Part shown: one piece after another, positions 35,152 to 44,494 of the stretch | How the letters are laid out: each line of letters begins with the position of its first letter | Position numbering within the stretch: the first letter of the stretch is position 1 | Assembly (NCBI GenBank): GCA_902525935.1 | Contig: CABZJA010000006.1 | Span: 1 to 64,000, forward strand | Reading direction: 5' to 3' | Length of the DNA stretch: 64,000 nucleotides | DNA from: an uncultured Pelagibacteraceae bacterium | GTDB lineage: Bacteria; Pseudomonadota; Alphaproteobacteria; Pelagibacterales; Pelagibacteraceae | The notes under the pieces: generated by a model | Database searches by the model: none | Told to the model about the DNA's origin: nothing | What the model saw: only the letters and a program-made list of their open reading frames with translations | Made by a program: the position numbers and the translations under genes

Positions 35152-36514
35152 CGATTTTAATTTTATTCCTTATAAACCATAAACAAATTAAAGATGGGAT
35201 AACCATTAAAGTGGTAATTATAAAAAAGGTTCCCCAGTCTCCATTTAGCCAATCAACTAAAGCACCCGATGAGGAAGCAAGTGTCGTTCTTCCTGCAGTT
35301 CCAATTGAAGCTAAAAGTGCATACTGAGTAGCGGTATACGTCCTATCAACTAAAAGAGAGATAAAGGCTACGAAAGCAACAGTTGCAAATGCTGCGGATA
35401 TATCATCAGCGATAACCGCTAAAGCAAACAACCATTCAGATTTTCCTGACCACGCGAGAGCAGCAAATAATAAATTTGTTGCTGCCATAAATCCACCGGC
35501 AACAAACATTGTTTTTATTGTGCCAGCTCTCATAGCAAAAATTCCACCTAATAATGTAAATACAACTGTCGTTATCCAGCCAAGAGTTTTAGAGTATATC
35601 GCTATTTCACCTTTTGAAAATCCAACCTCTTTATAAAAAACTATGGACATTCTTCCAAGAAAGGCTTCTCCAATTTTAAAAAGAAAGACAAAGCTTAGGA
35701 TTCCAACTGCAATTGAGAAACCATTTTTTTTGAAGAAACTAATTATGGGACCTCCTATTGTACCAGTAATATAAGCAATAAATTTTGTTATTACATTATT
35801 TGATCCAAGTTTTAATTTTATTATTTCGTCTGTTTCTTTTTGTTTGTTTTGCCTATCTGTTGTTATAGGCTCGTGTATGAACATTAAACCTATATTCATC
35901 AGGATTACTACAACACCAAGAACTAAAAAAGTAGTTTGCCAGTAATCTTCAATTCCAATATTTTGAAAAAATTCGGCAGTAAACAATGCTATAACACCAC
36001 CTAACTTATATCCGGTCCACCAACCAACGACAGCCATAGCAGCACCTGCTGCCATAGATTTTCCTTCGTCAGCATTGATCTGTTCAATTCTTAATGCATC
36101 AACCGTAATATCTTGAGTAGCCGAAGCAATTGCTATAATTAATCCAACACTAATTAATAACGCCAAATTTTCTGTAGGGTTAATAAAACTCCAAACAATT
36201 AAACTAAATAAAATTATAATTTGCATAAGGACAATCCAACCGCGTCGATGCCCTAATCTTTTTGTTAAAAATGGAATTTGTATTCTATCAATTATTGGTG
36301 CCCACAAATAATTAAAGGCGTACACTCCAAATATTAAACCTGCCCATCCAATAGTTGATCTACTCAAACCTTCTTCTTTTAGCCAAAGGCTTAAACTGCT
36401 GGCAATTAAAACCCAAGGAAATCCGCTAATTGCACCAAGAAGTAATATTCTTACCATTCGAATATCCTTGTAAACTAAAATAGATTCCGACCAGGTTTGT
36501 TTTTTTTCAAACAT
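35141..36514 (-). CDS. AmpG-like muropeptide permease (MFS)
   Basis: About 457 residues with some twelve membrane segments. The N-terminus (LLLGAISGFPWVLIASSLSLWL, first 20 of which form TM1; then GLSRSTIGWAGLIFGVYAFN and APIIDRI) matches the AmpG group, which imports anhydro-muropeptides for recycling. I chose the ATG at 36514, which forms a TAATG overlap with the trkH stop, over the ATG 15 bp upstream. The adjacent NlpC/P60 gene and the amgK-murU pair at 53861-55481 support a recycling role. A general sugar or nucleoside permease remains possible. Confidence 0.78.
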   Translation of the reverse strand: MFEKKQTWSESILVYKDIRMVRILLLGAISGFPWVLIASSLSLWLKEEGLSRSTIGWAGLIFGVYAFNYLWAPIIDRIQIPFLTKRLGHRRGWIVLMQIIILFSLIVWSFINPTENLALLISVGLIIAIASATQDITVDALRIEQINADEGKSMAAGAAMAVVGWWTGYKLGGVIALFTAEFFQNIGIEDYWQTTFLVLGVVVILMNIGLMFIHEPITTDRQNKQKETDEIIKLKLGSNNVITKFIAYITGTIGGPIISFFKKNGFSIAVGILSFVFLFKIGEAFLGRMSIVFYKEVGFSKGEIAIYSKTLGWITTVVFTLLGGIFAMRAGTIKTMFVAGGFMAATNLLFAALAWSGKSEWLFALAVIADDISAAFATVAFVAFISLLVDRTYTATQYALLASIGTAGRTTLASSSGALVDWLNGDWGTFFIITTLMVIPSLICLWFIRNKIKIGAK

Positions 36515-37962
36515 TAATATTTTCTCCAAAAAGATGGAATAAATAATACTAGAATTGCAAATAATTCCAACCTACCAAGTATCATTGCTGCACTGAGAAC
36601 CCATTTAGAAAAATTAGACAGGCTTGAAAAACTTCCGTTTGGACCAATAATATCACCTAACCCTGGACCAACATTTGAAATTGACGTGGCAGCCGCTGAA
36701 ATTGCTGTAATAAAATTTAATCCATCAAGCGATAAAAGTGCAGTCACAACAAAAAATATTAATATATAAAGGAATATAAAAGAAATAATTGAGTCCATAA
36801 ATTTTTCATCCACATTATTATTTTGATATTTAATTTTGAAAATTCCTCGAGGATAAATTATTTTTTTCAGCTGGTTTGATATAAATTGATACAAAATTTG
36901 AACTCTAAAAATCTTTATTCCACAAGTTGTAGAGCCCGCACATCCCCCGATGAACATTAAAATTATGAAATATACTAATGGAAATTGACCCCAATTACTA
37001 AAATTTTCTGTAGCATATCCTGTTCCAGTTAAAATAGAAATTATATTAAAGCTAACAGACAAAAAACTTATTTCTGTTAAGCTTTTATTTATAACAGATA
37101 AATAAAAAAACATTAAAAGAATTGAAATAATAACCAAAATTATAAAAGTTATTATTTGTGTATCTTTGAAAAATATTTTTTTATCTCCAGCTAAGTATTT
37201 GATGTAACTAATAAAAGGTATACTTCCAAGAATAATAAATATTATTGCATTAATTTCTATTAACGAGCTGTTAAAATAACCTATAGATTCATTATAATTT
37301 GCAAAACCTCCAGTCGCTATTGTTGTCATAGCATGCACGATGCTATCAAAAAAACTCATTCCAAATATAAAATAAAAAAATGCACAAGTTAAAGTTAATA
37401 AGGAATATATAGACAATAATCTTAAAGAAACTTCTTTAGTTTTAGGAAAAATTTTTTCAGAAGTATCACTAGATGAAATATTGAAAAGTTGCATACCCCC
37501 TATATTCATTAAAGGCATTAAAGTTATTGCCATTACGATAATTCCAATACCACCAAACCATTGTAACATTCCTCTCCAAAGTAATATCGCTTTAGATGTT
37601 TCATTTAGATTTGTGATAATTGTAGATCCTGTTGTTGTAATCCCAGACATGCTCTCAAAAAATGCATCTGTAAAACTCAAATCCGTACTAGAAAAAATTA
37701 AAGGTAAAGAACCAAATATAGCAATACTTAACCATGAAAGTGCTGTGAGCAAAAAAGCTTGAGGTAAACTTATCTTTTTATCGTGATCATAATTAGAAAT
37801 GAAAAATAAAAAACCAAAAACAATAGTAACAATCATTGATCCGATAAATCCTGCATCAATTTGATCAAATATTAATTGAACCAAAATAGGTACAATCATT
37901 GAAAGACCTAAAATAATTTGCAAAACCCCTAATGTAAAAAAGACAGTTTTATAATTGGACAT
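36514..37962 (-). CDS. trkH: Trk-type potassium uptake protein TrkH
   Basis: 482-residue membrane protein with about ten to twelve helices. Four pore loops are visible through their glycines: TTGSTII, TIATGGFANY, ILTGTGYATEN and SNVGPGLGD, as expected for the pseudo-fourfold K+ pore. It imports K+ with help from a TrkA-type regulator, not present in the window. Divergent from lysS by 86 bp; the stop overlaps the AmpG-like start. Confidence 0.93.
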   Translation of the reverse strand: MSNYKTVFFTLGVLQIILGLSMIVPILVQLIFDQIDAGFIGSMIVTIVFGFLFFISNYDHDKKISLPQAFLLTALSWLSIAIFGSLPLIFSSTDLSFTDAFFESMSGITTTGSTIITNLNETSKAILLWRGMLQWFGGIGIIVMAITLMPLMNIGGMQLFNISSSDTSEKIFPKTKEVSLRLLSIYSLLTLTCAFFYFIFGMSFFDSIVHAMTTIATGGFANYNESIGYFNSSLIEINAIIFIILGSIPFISYIKYLAGDKKIFFKDTQIITFIILVIISILLMFFYLSVINKSLTEISFLSVSFNIISILTGTGYATENFSNWGQFPLVYFIILMFIGGCAGSTTCGIKIFRVQILYQFISNQLKKIIYPRGIFKIKYQNNNVDEKFMDSIISFIFLYILIFFVVTALLSLDGLNFITAISAAATSISNVGPGLGDIIGPNGSFSSLSNFSKWVLSAAMILGRLELFAILVLFIPSFWRKY

Positions 37963-38048
37963 TTTGAATGGACATTATTTTATGGTAAATAAATTTCAAC
38001 TCTATATGAATTATTAAAAAGGCTGATATTAAGGATATTTAAGTAGTT

Positions 38049-39617
38049 GTGATAGACAAAACAAATTTTGACAAAACAAACGCCTGGCCATTTGTTGAGG
38101 CTAAAAAGCTATTAAGAGAGAGAAAATCGAACATAGAAAAAAAAAATAAAATAGTTTTACAAACTGGTTATGGCCCTAGTGGGCTACCTCATATAGGTAC
38201 ATTTGGAGAAGTTGCAAGGACGACAATGATTGTCAACGCTCTTGATCATTTAACAGATATTCCAAAGGAAATTATTACATTTTCTGATGATATGGATGGT
38301 CTTAGAAAAGTACCTGAAAATGTTCCAAATCAAGAAAAGCTTAAAAATAATCTTCACAAACCTTTAACGGATGTCCCTGATCCATTTGAAAAGTTTAGTA
38401 GTTTTGGAGAACATAATAATAATATGTTGAAACAATTTCTTGATAATTTTAAATTTAAATATTCATTTAAAAGTTCTACAGAACTATACAAGTCTGGTTA
38501 TTTTAATGACACCCTAAAATTAGTTCTAGAAAATTATAGAAAAATTATGGAAATAATTCTTCCTACTTTAGGCAAAGAAAGACAGAAAACTTATTCCCCC
38601 TTTTTACCAATATGCCCAAAAACTGGAAAAGTTCTTGAAATACCTGTTTTAGAAATTGATGCTAAATCTTCTAAAATTATATTTGATAATAATGGATCAA
38701 AATTGGAAAAAAGTATTTTAGACGGGAACTGCAAATTACAATGGAAAGTTGATTGGGCAATGAGATGGTACGCTTTAGATGTTGATTTTGAAATGTATGG
38801 AAAAGATTTAATTGAGAGCGCAATTCTTTCAACTAAGATTATTAAAACATTAGGTAAATCTAACCCATCTGGTTTTGCTTATGAACTTTTTTTGGATGAA
38901 AAAGGTGAAAAAATATCTAAATCAAAAGGTAATGGAGTAACTATAGATGAATGGCTGAATTATGCATCTCCTCAAAGTCTATCTCTTTACATGTATCAAA
39001 ATCCAAAAAGAGCAAAAAAATTGTACAGAGAAGTTGTTCCAAAAGCTGTTGATGAATATCTAGATTTTATAGAAAAAGGAAAAACTCAAAATGATTTACA
39101 GAAGTTAATGAATCCAGTTTGGCATGTACATAATGGATCAATGCCAGAGGAAAGTACAATTATGACTTTTTCAATGCTTTTAAATTTAGTTGAAACAAGT
39201 AATGCGGACAGTAAACAATTACTTTGGAAATTTGTAAAAAAATACAAGTCAGAAATTAATGAAAATGATCACCCAATTTTTGATAATTTAATTGAGTATG
39301 CAATAAAATATTTTAATGATGTTATAAAAACAAAAAAAATTTACAAAACTCCAAATGAAAAAGAGAAAGTTGCACTGAAAGCATTAATTAATTCTTTAGA
39401 TAATTGTAATGATAAAATGGCTCCTGAAGATATTCAGACAAATATTTTTACCGTAGGAAAAGAAAATGGCTATAAAGAAAATTTAAGAGAATGGTTTAAG
39501 CTTATCTATGAGGTTGTATTTGGTGACGAAAATGGACCCAGAATGGGCTTCTTCATTAGTTTTTTTGGAGTAAATGAAACCAAAGAATTGATAAGAAAAA
39601 AGGTTGAAAATGTTTAA
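38049..39617 (+). CDS. lysS: Class I lysyl-tRNA synthetase
   Basis: 522 residues, archaeal-type class I LysRS, the form used by alphaproteobacteria in place of the class II enzyme. The HIGH-like signature is in TGYGPSGLPHIGTFGEVART (about 34-53) and the KMSKS-like signature in EKISKSKGNG (about 286-295). GTG at 38049 is the apparent start. Charges tRNA-Lys. It overlaps pyrD by 8 bp if pyrD starts at its ATG. Confidence 0.96.
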   Translation: MIDKTNFDKTNAWPFVEAKKLLRERKSNIEKKNKIVLQTGYGPSGLPHIGTFGEVARTTMIVNALDHLTDIPKEIITFSDDMDGLRKVPENVPNQEKLKNNLHKPLTDVPDPFEKFSSFGEHNNNMLKQFLDNFKFKYSFKSSTELYKSGYFNDTLKLVLENYRKIMEIILPTLGKERQKTYSPFLPICPKTGKVLEIPVLEIDAKSSKIIFDNNGSKLEKSILDGNCKLQWKVDWAMRWYALDVDFEMYGKDLIESAILSTKIIKTLGKSNPSGFAYELFLDEKGEKISKSKGNGVTIDEWLNYASPQSLSLYMYQNPKRAKKLYREVVPKAVDEYLDFIEKGKTQNDLQKLMNPVWHVHNGSMPEESTIMTFSMLLNLVETSNADSKQLLWKFVKKYKSEINENDHPIFDNLIEYAIKYFNDVIKTKKIYKTPNEKEKVALKALINSLDNCNDKMAPEDIQTNIFTVGKENGYKENLREWFKLIYEVVFGDENGPRMGFFISFFGVNETKELIRKKVENV

Positions 39618-40650
39618 TCTTATAAGACCTTTTATATTTAAATTTAGTCCTGAAGTTGCACACTCTCTAGCAATAAAGGCTTTAAAGTTAAATCAGATAC
39701 CAGCTATAGATAAAACAACCAGAGTTACTATCCAAACTAAATTTTTAAACAAAATCTTAAATTCTCCTCTAGGTGTAGCTGCTGGATTTGATAAAAATGC
39801 AGAAGTTTATAATTCTTTATATAAACTAGGATTTGGTTTTGTTGAGGTAGGTACAATTACTCCTAAACCGCAAATAGGAAATCCAAAGCCAAGAGTGTTC
39901 AGATTGGAAGAAGATGAAGCTCTAATTAATAGACTTGGATTTAACAATATTGGATCAGAAGAAAGTAAAAAAAATATTGAAAATAATTCACCTAATGGAT
40001 TACTTGGTATTAACATAGGACCTAATAAAGATACTGAAAACAGAGTTGAAGATTATTTAATTTGTTTCAGAAAATTTCATAATTTAGCAGACTATATTAC
40101 AATTAATATCTCTTCTCCCAACACAGAAAATTTAAGAAACTTTCACAAAAATGAAGAGTTAGATAATCTTTTAAAATGTATAAATGAAGAAAAGAAAAAT
40201 TTAAATTCAAATGTACCAATTGCAGTCAAAGTATCTCCTGATATTGATGAAAAAAGTATTGATGGAATCTCAGAACTTTTTTTAAAATATAATGTTCAAA
40301 TAGTTATAGTTTCAAATACGACAGACAGAAATAGAGAAAATATATCTAATATAAATAAATTAGAGAAAGGTGGTTTGTCTGGAAAACCACTTGAAAATAT
40401 CTCTAACGAATTAATATATAAATTTTTTAAATTAGTTGGAAAAAAAATCTTAATAATCGGAGTTGGTGGTGTTGACTCTGCCGAAGGCGTTTTTAATAAA
40501 ATTGTAAGCGGTGCAACTCTTGTACAATTGTATACAGGCATGGTTTATAAAGGACCAACAATTGCTTCAAAGATTAATAAAGATCTCGACGAAATTGTAA
40601 AAAGAGAAGGTTTTAAAAATATTTCCGAAGCTATTGGAACAAAAAATTAA
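39610..40650 (+). CDS. pyrD: Dihydroorotate dehydrogenase (quinone), class 2
   Basis: About 346 residues. N-terminal helix for membrane/quinone contact (FNLIRPFIFKFSPEVAHSLA), FMN-binding barrel with SPLGVAAGFDKNAEV, GFVEVGTITPKPQ, NINIGPN-type segment GINIGPNKDT, catalytic serine in NISSPNTENLR, and C-terminal IIGVGGVDSAE. Oxidises dihydroorotate with the quinone pool. I prefer ATG at 39610; a TTG six bases upstream is the only alternative. Overlaps lysS slightly. Confidence 0.95.
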   Translation: MFNLIRPFIFKFSPEVAHSLAIKALKLNQIPAIDKTTRVTIQTKFLNKILNSPLGVAAGFDKNAEVYNSLYKLGFGFVEVGTITPKPQIGNPKPRVFRLEEDEALINRLGFNNIGSEESKKNIENNSPNGLLGINIGPNKDTENRVEDYLICFRKFHNLADYITINISSPNTENLRNFHKNEELDNLLKCINEEKKNLNSNVPIAVKVSPDIDEKSIDGISELFLKYNVQIVIVSNTTDRNRENISNINKLEKGGLSGKPLENISNELIYKFFKLVGKKILIIGVGGVDSAEGVFNKIVSGATLVQLYTGMVYKGPTIASKINKDLDEIVKREGFKNISEAIGTKN

Positions 40651-40693
40651 TCTTGACTGGTATTCTTTAAGACCATATACATCTTGAAAATTT

Positions 40694-40975
40694 ATGTCTA
40701 AAAAATGTGAACTTACTGGTAAAATCCCTCTAAAAGGCCATAATGTTAGTCACGCTAACAATAAAACTAAGAGAAGATTTCTTCCAAATTTAAAGAAAGT
40801 AAAATTTAAAAGTGAACTTTTAAAGAAATCTCTGAGATTAACAGTTTCAAATGCAGGTGTTAGATCTGTAGATAAAAAAGGTAGCTTTGATAATTTCTTA
40901 AAATCTGCAAAATCAAGAGATTTATCGTTAAGATTAAAAAAGCTTAAAAAAACAATAATCGCAAAAACAGCGTAA
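40694..40975 (+). CDS. rpmB: 50S ribosomal protein L28
   Basis: 93 residues; begins [20 protein letters not shown], with the L28 signature and [14 protein letters not shown]. Basic throughout. Stop shares one base with the following transporter gene. Length is typical of alphaproteobacterial L28. Confidence 0.97.
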   Translation: MSKKCELTGKIPLKGHNVSHANNKTKRRFLPNLKKVKFKSELLKKSLRLTVSNAGVRSVDKKGSFDNFLKSAKSRDLSLRLKKLKKTIIAKTA

Positions 40976-41523
40976 TGAATAAAGTTTTACTCATTCTCTC
41001 ATTTTTAATGGGATTGGTTGTGCTAGCATCTAATTATTTAGTTCAATTTCCTATAAAATATTACGGTTTAGAGGAAATTTTAACCTACGGTGCTTTTAGT
41101 TATCCAATTGCATTTTTAATTACAGATTTAGCCAACAGATCCTTTGGAAAATTAGTAGCAAGAAAAATTGTCTATATAGGCTTCACAATTGGAATTTTGT
41201 TTACTTTAATATTTTCAACTAATTTTACTGATCTTATTTCGATAAGAATAGCAATTGGTTCAGGAACAGCTTTTATAATTGCTCAACTTTTAGATGTTCA
41301 GATATTTGATCAATTAAGACAAAAGAAATGGTTTATAGCACCTTTAACATCTTCTTTGATAGGTTCAACAGTTGATACTTTTTTATTTTTCTCAATATCA
41401 TTTTATGGAACAGGAATTCCTTGGGTAACTTTATCGTTAGGAGATCTTGCGGTAAAAATATTTGTTGCTCTTGTAATGTTGATACCTTTTAGATTATTAC
41501 TCAGTACACTAAAAGCAGCATAA
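40975..41523 (+). CDS. Queuosine precursor transporter, YhhQ/VUT family
   Basis: 182 residues, about five to six membrane helices. The TYGAFSYPIAFLITDLANRSFG segment (its first 20 residues near positions 37-56) and the closing SLGDLAVKIFVALVMLIPFR match the VUT family that imports queuine-type 7-deazaguanine precursors. One-base overlap with rpmB. A close-packed convergent junction with aguA follows, with no intergenic base. Confidence 0.85.
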   Translation: MNKVLLILSFLMGLVVLASNYLVQFPIKYYGLEEILTYGAFSYPIAFLITDLANRSFGKLVARKIVYIGFTIGILFTLIFSTNFTDLISIRIAIGSGTAFIIAQLLDVQIFDQLRQKKWFIAPLTSSLIGSTVDTFLFFSISFYGTGIPWVTLSLGDLAVKIFVALVMLIPFRLLLSTLKAA

Positions 41524-42576
41524 CTAAATTTTAGGTTCTTGTTGGGTCATGCAATGTATTGCACCAAATCCCCATATCAATTTGCTACAGTCAACTGTTT
41601 CAATTTTTTTATTTCTAAAGTAATTTTTGAAAATTTTAATTGCAATATTGTCTTCTTTTACTCTGAATATTGGAAGAATTATTTTTTTATTACAAATATA
41701 AAAATTCATATAACTTGCAGGAACTCTTGTATTCTCAATATAAATTGGTGAAGGCATAGGAACTTTTATAATTTTGAATTTCTTTCCTTTCTCACATTTA
41801 CTTTCTTTCAATATATTTAAATTCTTATTTAGGTTTTTGTAATTTATATCTTTTTTATTATTTTCAACCGCAGTCATAATTGTATTTCTTGAAACAAATC
41901 TTGTTATGTCATCAACATGTCCATGTGTATCATCGCCTGCAATTCCTTTTTTAAGCCATATAAAGTTATTTATATTTAAGTATTTATTAAACAATTTTTC
42001 GTAGTCTTTTTTTATAAAATTTTTATTTCTTTCTTGAATTTTGCTTAACAAACATTCTTCAGTTAATAAAATTGTACCTGAGCCATTTACATCAAACGCC
42101 CCTCCTTCCATGATTATTTTTCTAATTCTGCCTTTTTTTTTGATTATTGGATCAATCTTTTCAAAATTAGTAATTTTACTAATACTATTATTGATTTTAT
42201 TGTCATATTTATAATTATTATACTTTGACCATCCGTTAAAACCAAAATTTAGTATTACTTTTTTCTTTTCAGCCTTGTTTGTTATAAATATAGGTCCAGA
42301 ATCTCTTAACCATATTCTATCAGTTCTAATATAATGGAAGTTGATATTTTTAATTTTATTAAGTTTTATTAATTTTTTTATATTTTTTATATTTTTGCTA
42401 ACGATCAAGTTAACTTTCTGATTTTTTGAAATTTTTTTTATAATCTCTAAAATTACTCCAGGAATAAATTGATATAATCTTGGCCAATCATTTTTATTAT
42501 AAGGCCAAGCAATCCAAACAGAATTTTGAGGCTCCCATTCAGCCGGAATTCTAAATCCATTAAAGTTTTCATTCAT
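41524..42576 (-). CDS. aguA: Agmatine deiminase
   Basis: 350-residue guanidino-group-modifying enzyme. N-terminal FRIPAEWEPQNSVWIAWPYN, substrate acidic residues in RTDRIWLRDSGPIF and EGGAFDVNGSGTIL, catalytic histidine in GDDTHGHVDD, and catalytic cysteine in GFGAIHCMTQQEP are all present. Converts agmatine to N-carbamoylputrescine and ammonia. Last gene of the polyamine operon; overlaps the amidase gene by 8 bp. Confidence 0.95.
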   Translation of the reverse strand: MNENFNGFRIPAEWEPQNSVWIAWPYNKNDWPRLYQFIPGVILEIIKKISKNQKVNLIVSKNIKNIKKLIKLNKIKNINFHYIRTDRIWLRDSGPIFITNKAEKKKVILNFGFNGWSKYNNYKYDNKINNSISKITNFEKIDPIIKKKGRIRKIIMEGGAFDVNGSGTILLTEECLLSKIQERNKNFIKKDYEKLFNKYLNINNFIWLKKGIAGDDTHGHVDDITRFVSRNTIMTAVENNKKDINYKNLNKNLNILKESKCEKGKKFKIIKVPMPSPIYIENTRVPASYMNFYICNKKIILPIFRVKEDNIAIKIFKNYFRNKKIETVDCSKLIWGFGAIHCMTQQEPKI

Positions 42577-43453
42577 CTGCAGGATTTTTTATTATGCCTT
42601 TGTAAAAATCGATTCTTCTATCCCTAAAAAAAGGCCAATGCTCTCTTGCTGAATCAATTTTTTTATAGTTTATTTCACGAATTAAAATTTCTTCTTTTTT
42701 ATTCCCAAGTTTTCCAATTATTTGCCCACTAGGATCTATAATCATTGAGTTTCCCCAGAATTCTATTTTCTTCTTACCTTTTTTTTCTGTTCCAACTCTA
42801 TTTATAGCAACCACATAAGTACCATTTGCGATTGCGTGAGATTTTTGCATTGTTATCCAAGACTCTAGTTGAGATTTTCCAAATTTTTTTTTCTCTTTAG
42901 GATGCCATCCAATAGCAGTAGGGTAAAAAATTATTTGTGCACCTTTAAGTGCAGTCAATCTTGCAGCTTCTGGGAACCATTGATCCCAACAAATTAAAGG
43001 TCCAATTTTACCAAATTTTGTTTTAACAGATTTAAAACCTAAATCTCCAGGAGTAAAATAAAATTTTTCATAATAACCAGGATCATCTGGTATATGCATT
43101 TTTCTATATTTCGATAAAATTTTACCTTTCTCACTAATAACGATACTAGTGTTATGATAGAAGCCATGTGTTTTTTTTTCAAATAATGAAATCATTAATA
43201 CTATTTGTAAATCTTTGGCTAATTCACAAAATATTTTTGTAGTTCTGCCAGGTATTTTTTCTGCTAGCTTAAAGTTAGAATGACTTTCTGTTTGACAAAA
43301 ATAATTTGATAAAAATAGTTCTGGCACACAAATTATTTTAGCTTTTTTTGATGCTGCTTTTTTTATATTTTTAATAGCTGAATTTATATTTTTTTGAATA
43401 TTATCTGAAATTTTACTTTGAATAATTCCAATTTTTACTTTTTTGATCATCAA
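42569..43453 (-). CDS. aguB: N-carbamoylputrescine amidase
   Basis: 294-residue nitrilase-superfamily enzyme with the Glu-Lys-Cys triad: CVPELFLSNYF, KYRKMHIPDDPGYYEKFYF and GPLICWDQWFPEAARL. The HIPDDPGYYEKFYFTPGDLG stretch is typical of plant and bacterial N-carbamoylputrescine amidases. Releases putrescine, CO2 and ammonia. Lies directly downstream of the DHS-like gene with no intergenic base and overlaps aguA. Confidence 0.94.
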   Translation of the reverse strand: MMIKKVKIGIIQSKISDNIQKNINSAIKNIKKAASKKAKIICVPELFLSNYFCQTESHSNFKLAEKIPGRTTKIFCELAKDLQIVLMISLFEKKTHGFYHNTSIVISEKGKILSKYRKMHIPDDPGYYEKFYFTPGDLGFKSVKTKFGKIGPLICWDQWFPEAARLTALKGAQIIFYPTAIGWHPKEKKKFGKSQLESWITMQKSHAIANGTYVVAINRVGTEKKGKKKIEFWGNSMIIDPSGQIIGKLGNKKEEILIREINYKKIDSAREHWPFFRDRRIDFYKGIIKNPADE

Positions 43454-44494
43454 TCAAAATATTTTGGAAAAGTTTTTTCTGTCTCTATTTTTCCATTCTC
43501 CAGTATGATAAGCGTCACTTGCTATTAATGGTAAAACACTGGTAGCTTCAGCAAATACCATTTGTTCTTTGGTAGTATCAACCTTACCCCATGAGCTTGC
43601 TTCTTTTAATGTTGAACTACTGCAAGCCCCATCTCTTGAATCTGCAACAGTAATTTGTATTGCATATTTGTGCATATCTACATTTTTTCCCAAAAGTTCA
43701 GCACAAATTACCGTGTCTTGTATAAAGTTCTTAGGAACTCCACCACCAATCATAAATAATCCCGATCCTTTAGATTTAATTTTAATCTCTGTTAATTCTC
43801 TAAATTCTCTAATTGAGTCTATTATAATATGATTTTTTGGATTTCTCTCTTGATGCATGACTAATCCAAAACCTGCACTTGAATCTGTAAATGCAGGACA
43901 GAATATAGGTACATTGTTATCAAAAGCTGTTTCAATTAAAGAACCTTTCTTTTTAGAATTAGTTTTTAGATATTTACCAATCTCTTTAATAAATTCTCTG
44001 GATGTGTAAGCCTTCGGCTCAAGTTTGTCTGCTATTTCTCCTATTGTTTTATCACAAACTTGAAGCTCCTCTTCATTGATGTAAGTATCATAAATTCTAT
44101 CTATATAATTGTCTCTAAGTTCATTATCATTTTGATATTGTGATCCTTGGTAATGTTTAAATCCAAGCGCTTCAAAAAAATCCATATCTATTATAGATGC
44201 TCCAGTTGCTACAATTGCATCTACCATGTTGTATTTAACCATATCTCTATAAATATGCATACATCCAGCGGCGGAAGTAGACCCTGCAAGAGTTAAGAAT
44301 ATTGTGCAATCTTTATCTTTAAGCATTTCATTATATATCCTGGATGCATTAGCAGTTTCTCTTGAAACAAAAGACATTTTTTCCATAGAAGATATAATTT
44401 TTCTGGAGTCAAAAGATGTAATATCAATATGTTCAACTTCTTTACTTAAAAAGTCTTTTTTTCTGTTATGATTAAGATTTTTTGTATCTGACAT
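43454..44494 (-). CDS. Deoxyhypusine synthase-like protein (probable homospermidine synthase)
   Basis: 346 residues of the deoxyhypusine synthase family. NAD-site features FLTLAGSTSAAGCMH (66-80) and IVATGASIIDMDF (94-106) are present; the reactive lysine is at about 304 in EASSWGKVDT. Bacteria have no eIF5A, so it cannot make hypusine. A cyanobacterial homologue (SpeY of Anabaena) is known to make homospermidine from putrescine, and the position in a putrescine-forming operon suggests the same or spermidine-like chemistry here. Overlaps the upstream decarboxylase gene by one base. Confidence 0.87.
   Translation of the reverse strand: MSDTKNLNHNRKKDFLSKEVEHIDITSFDSRKIISSMEKMSFVSRETANASRIYNEMLKDKDCTIFLTLAGSTSAAGCMHIYRDMVKYNMVDAIVATGASIIDMDFFEALGFKHYQGSQYQNDNELRDNYIDRIYDTYINEEELQVCDKTIGEIADKLEPKAYTSREFIKEIGKYLKTNSKKKGSLIETAFDNNVPIFCPAFTDSSAGFGLVMHQERNPKNHIIIDSIREFRELTEIKIKSKGSGLFMIGGGVPKNFIQDTVICAELLGKNVDMHKYAIQITVADSRDGACSSSTLKEASSWGKVDTTKEQMVFAEATSVLPLIASDAYHTGEWKNRDRKNFSKIF

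Noticed and set aside
36515-36529. ATG at 36529 as the start of the AmpG-like permease
   Set aside because: The ATG at 36514 makes a TAATG overlap with the trkH stop, a common coupling arrangement, and the five extra residues have no family support.
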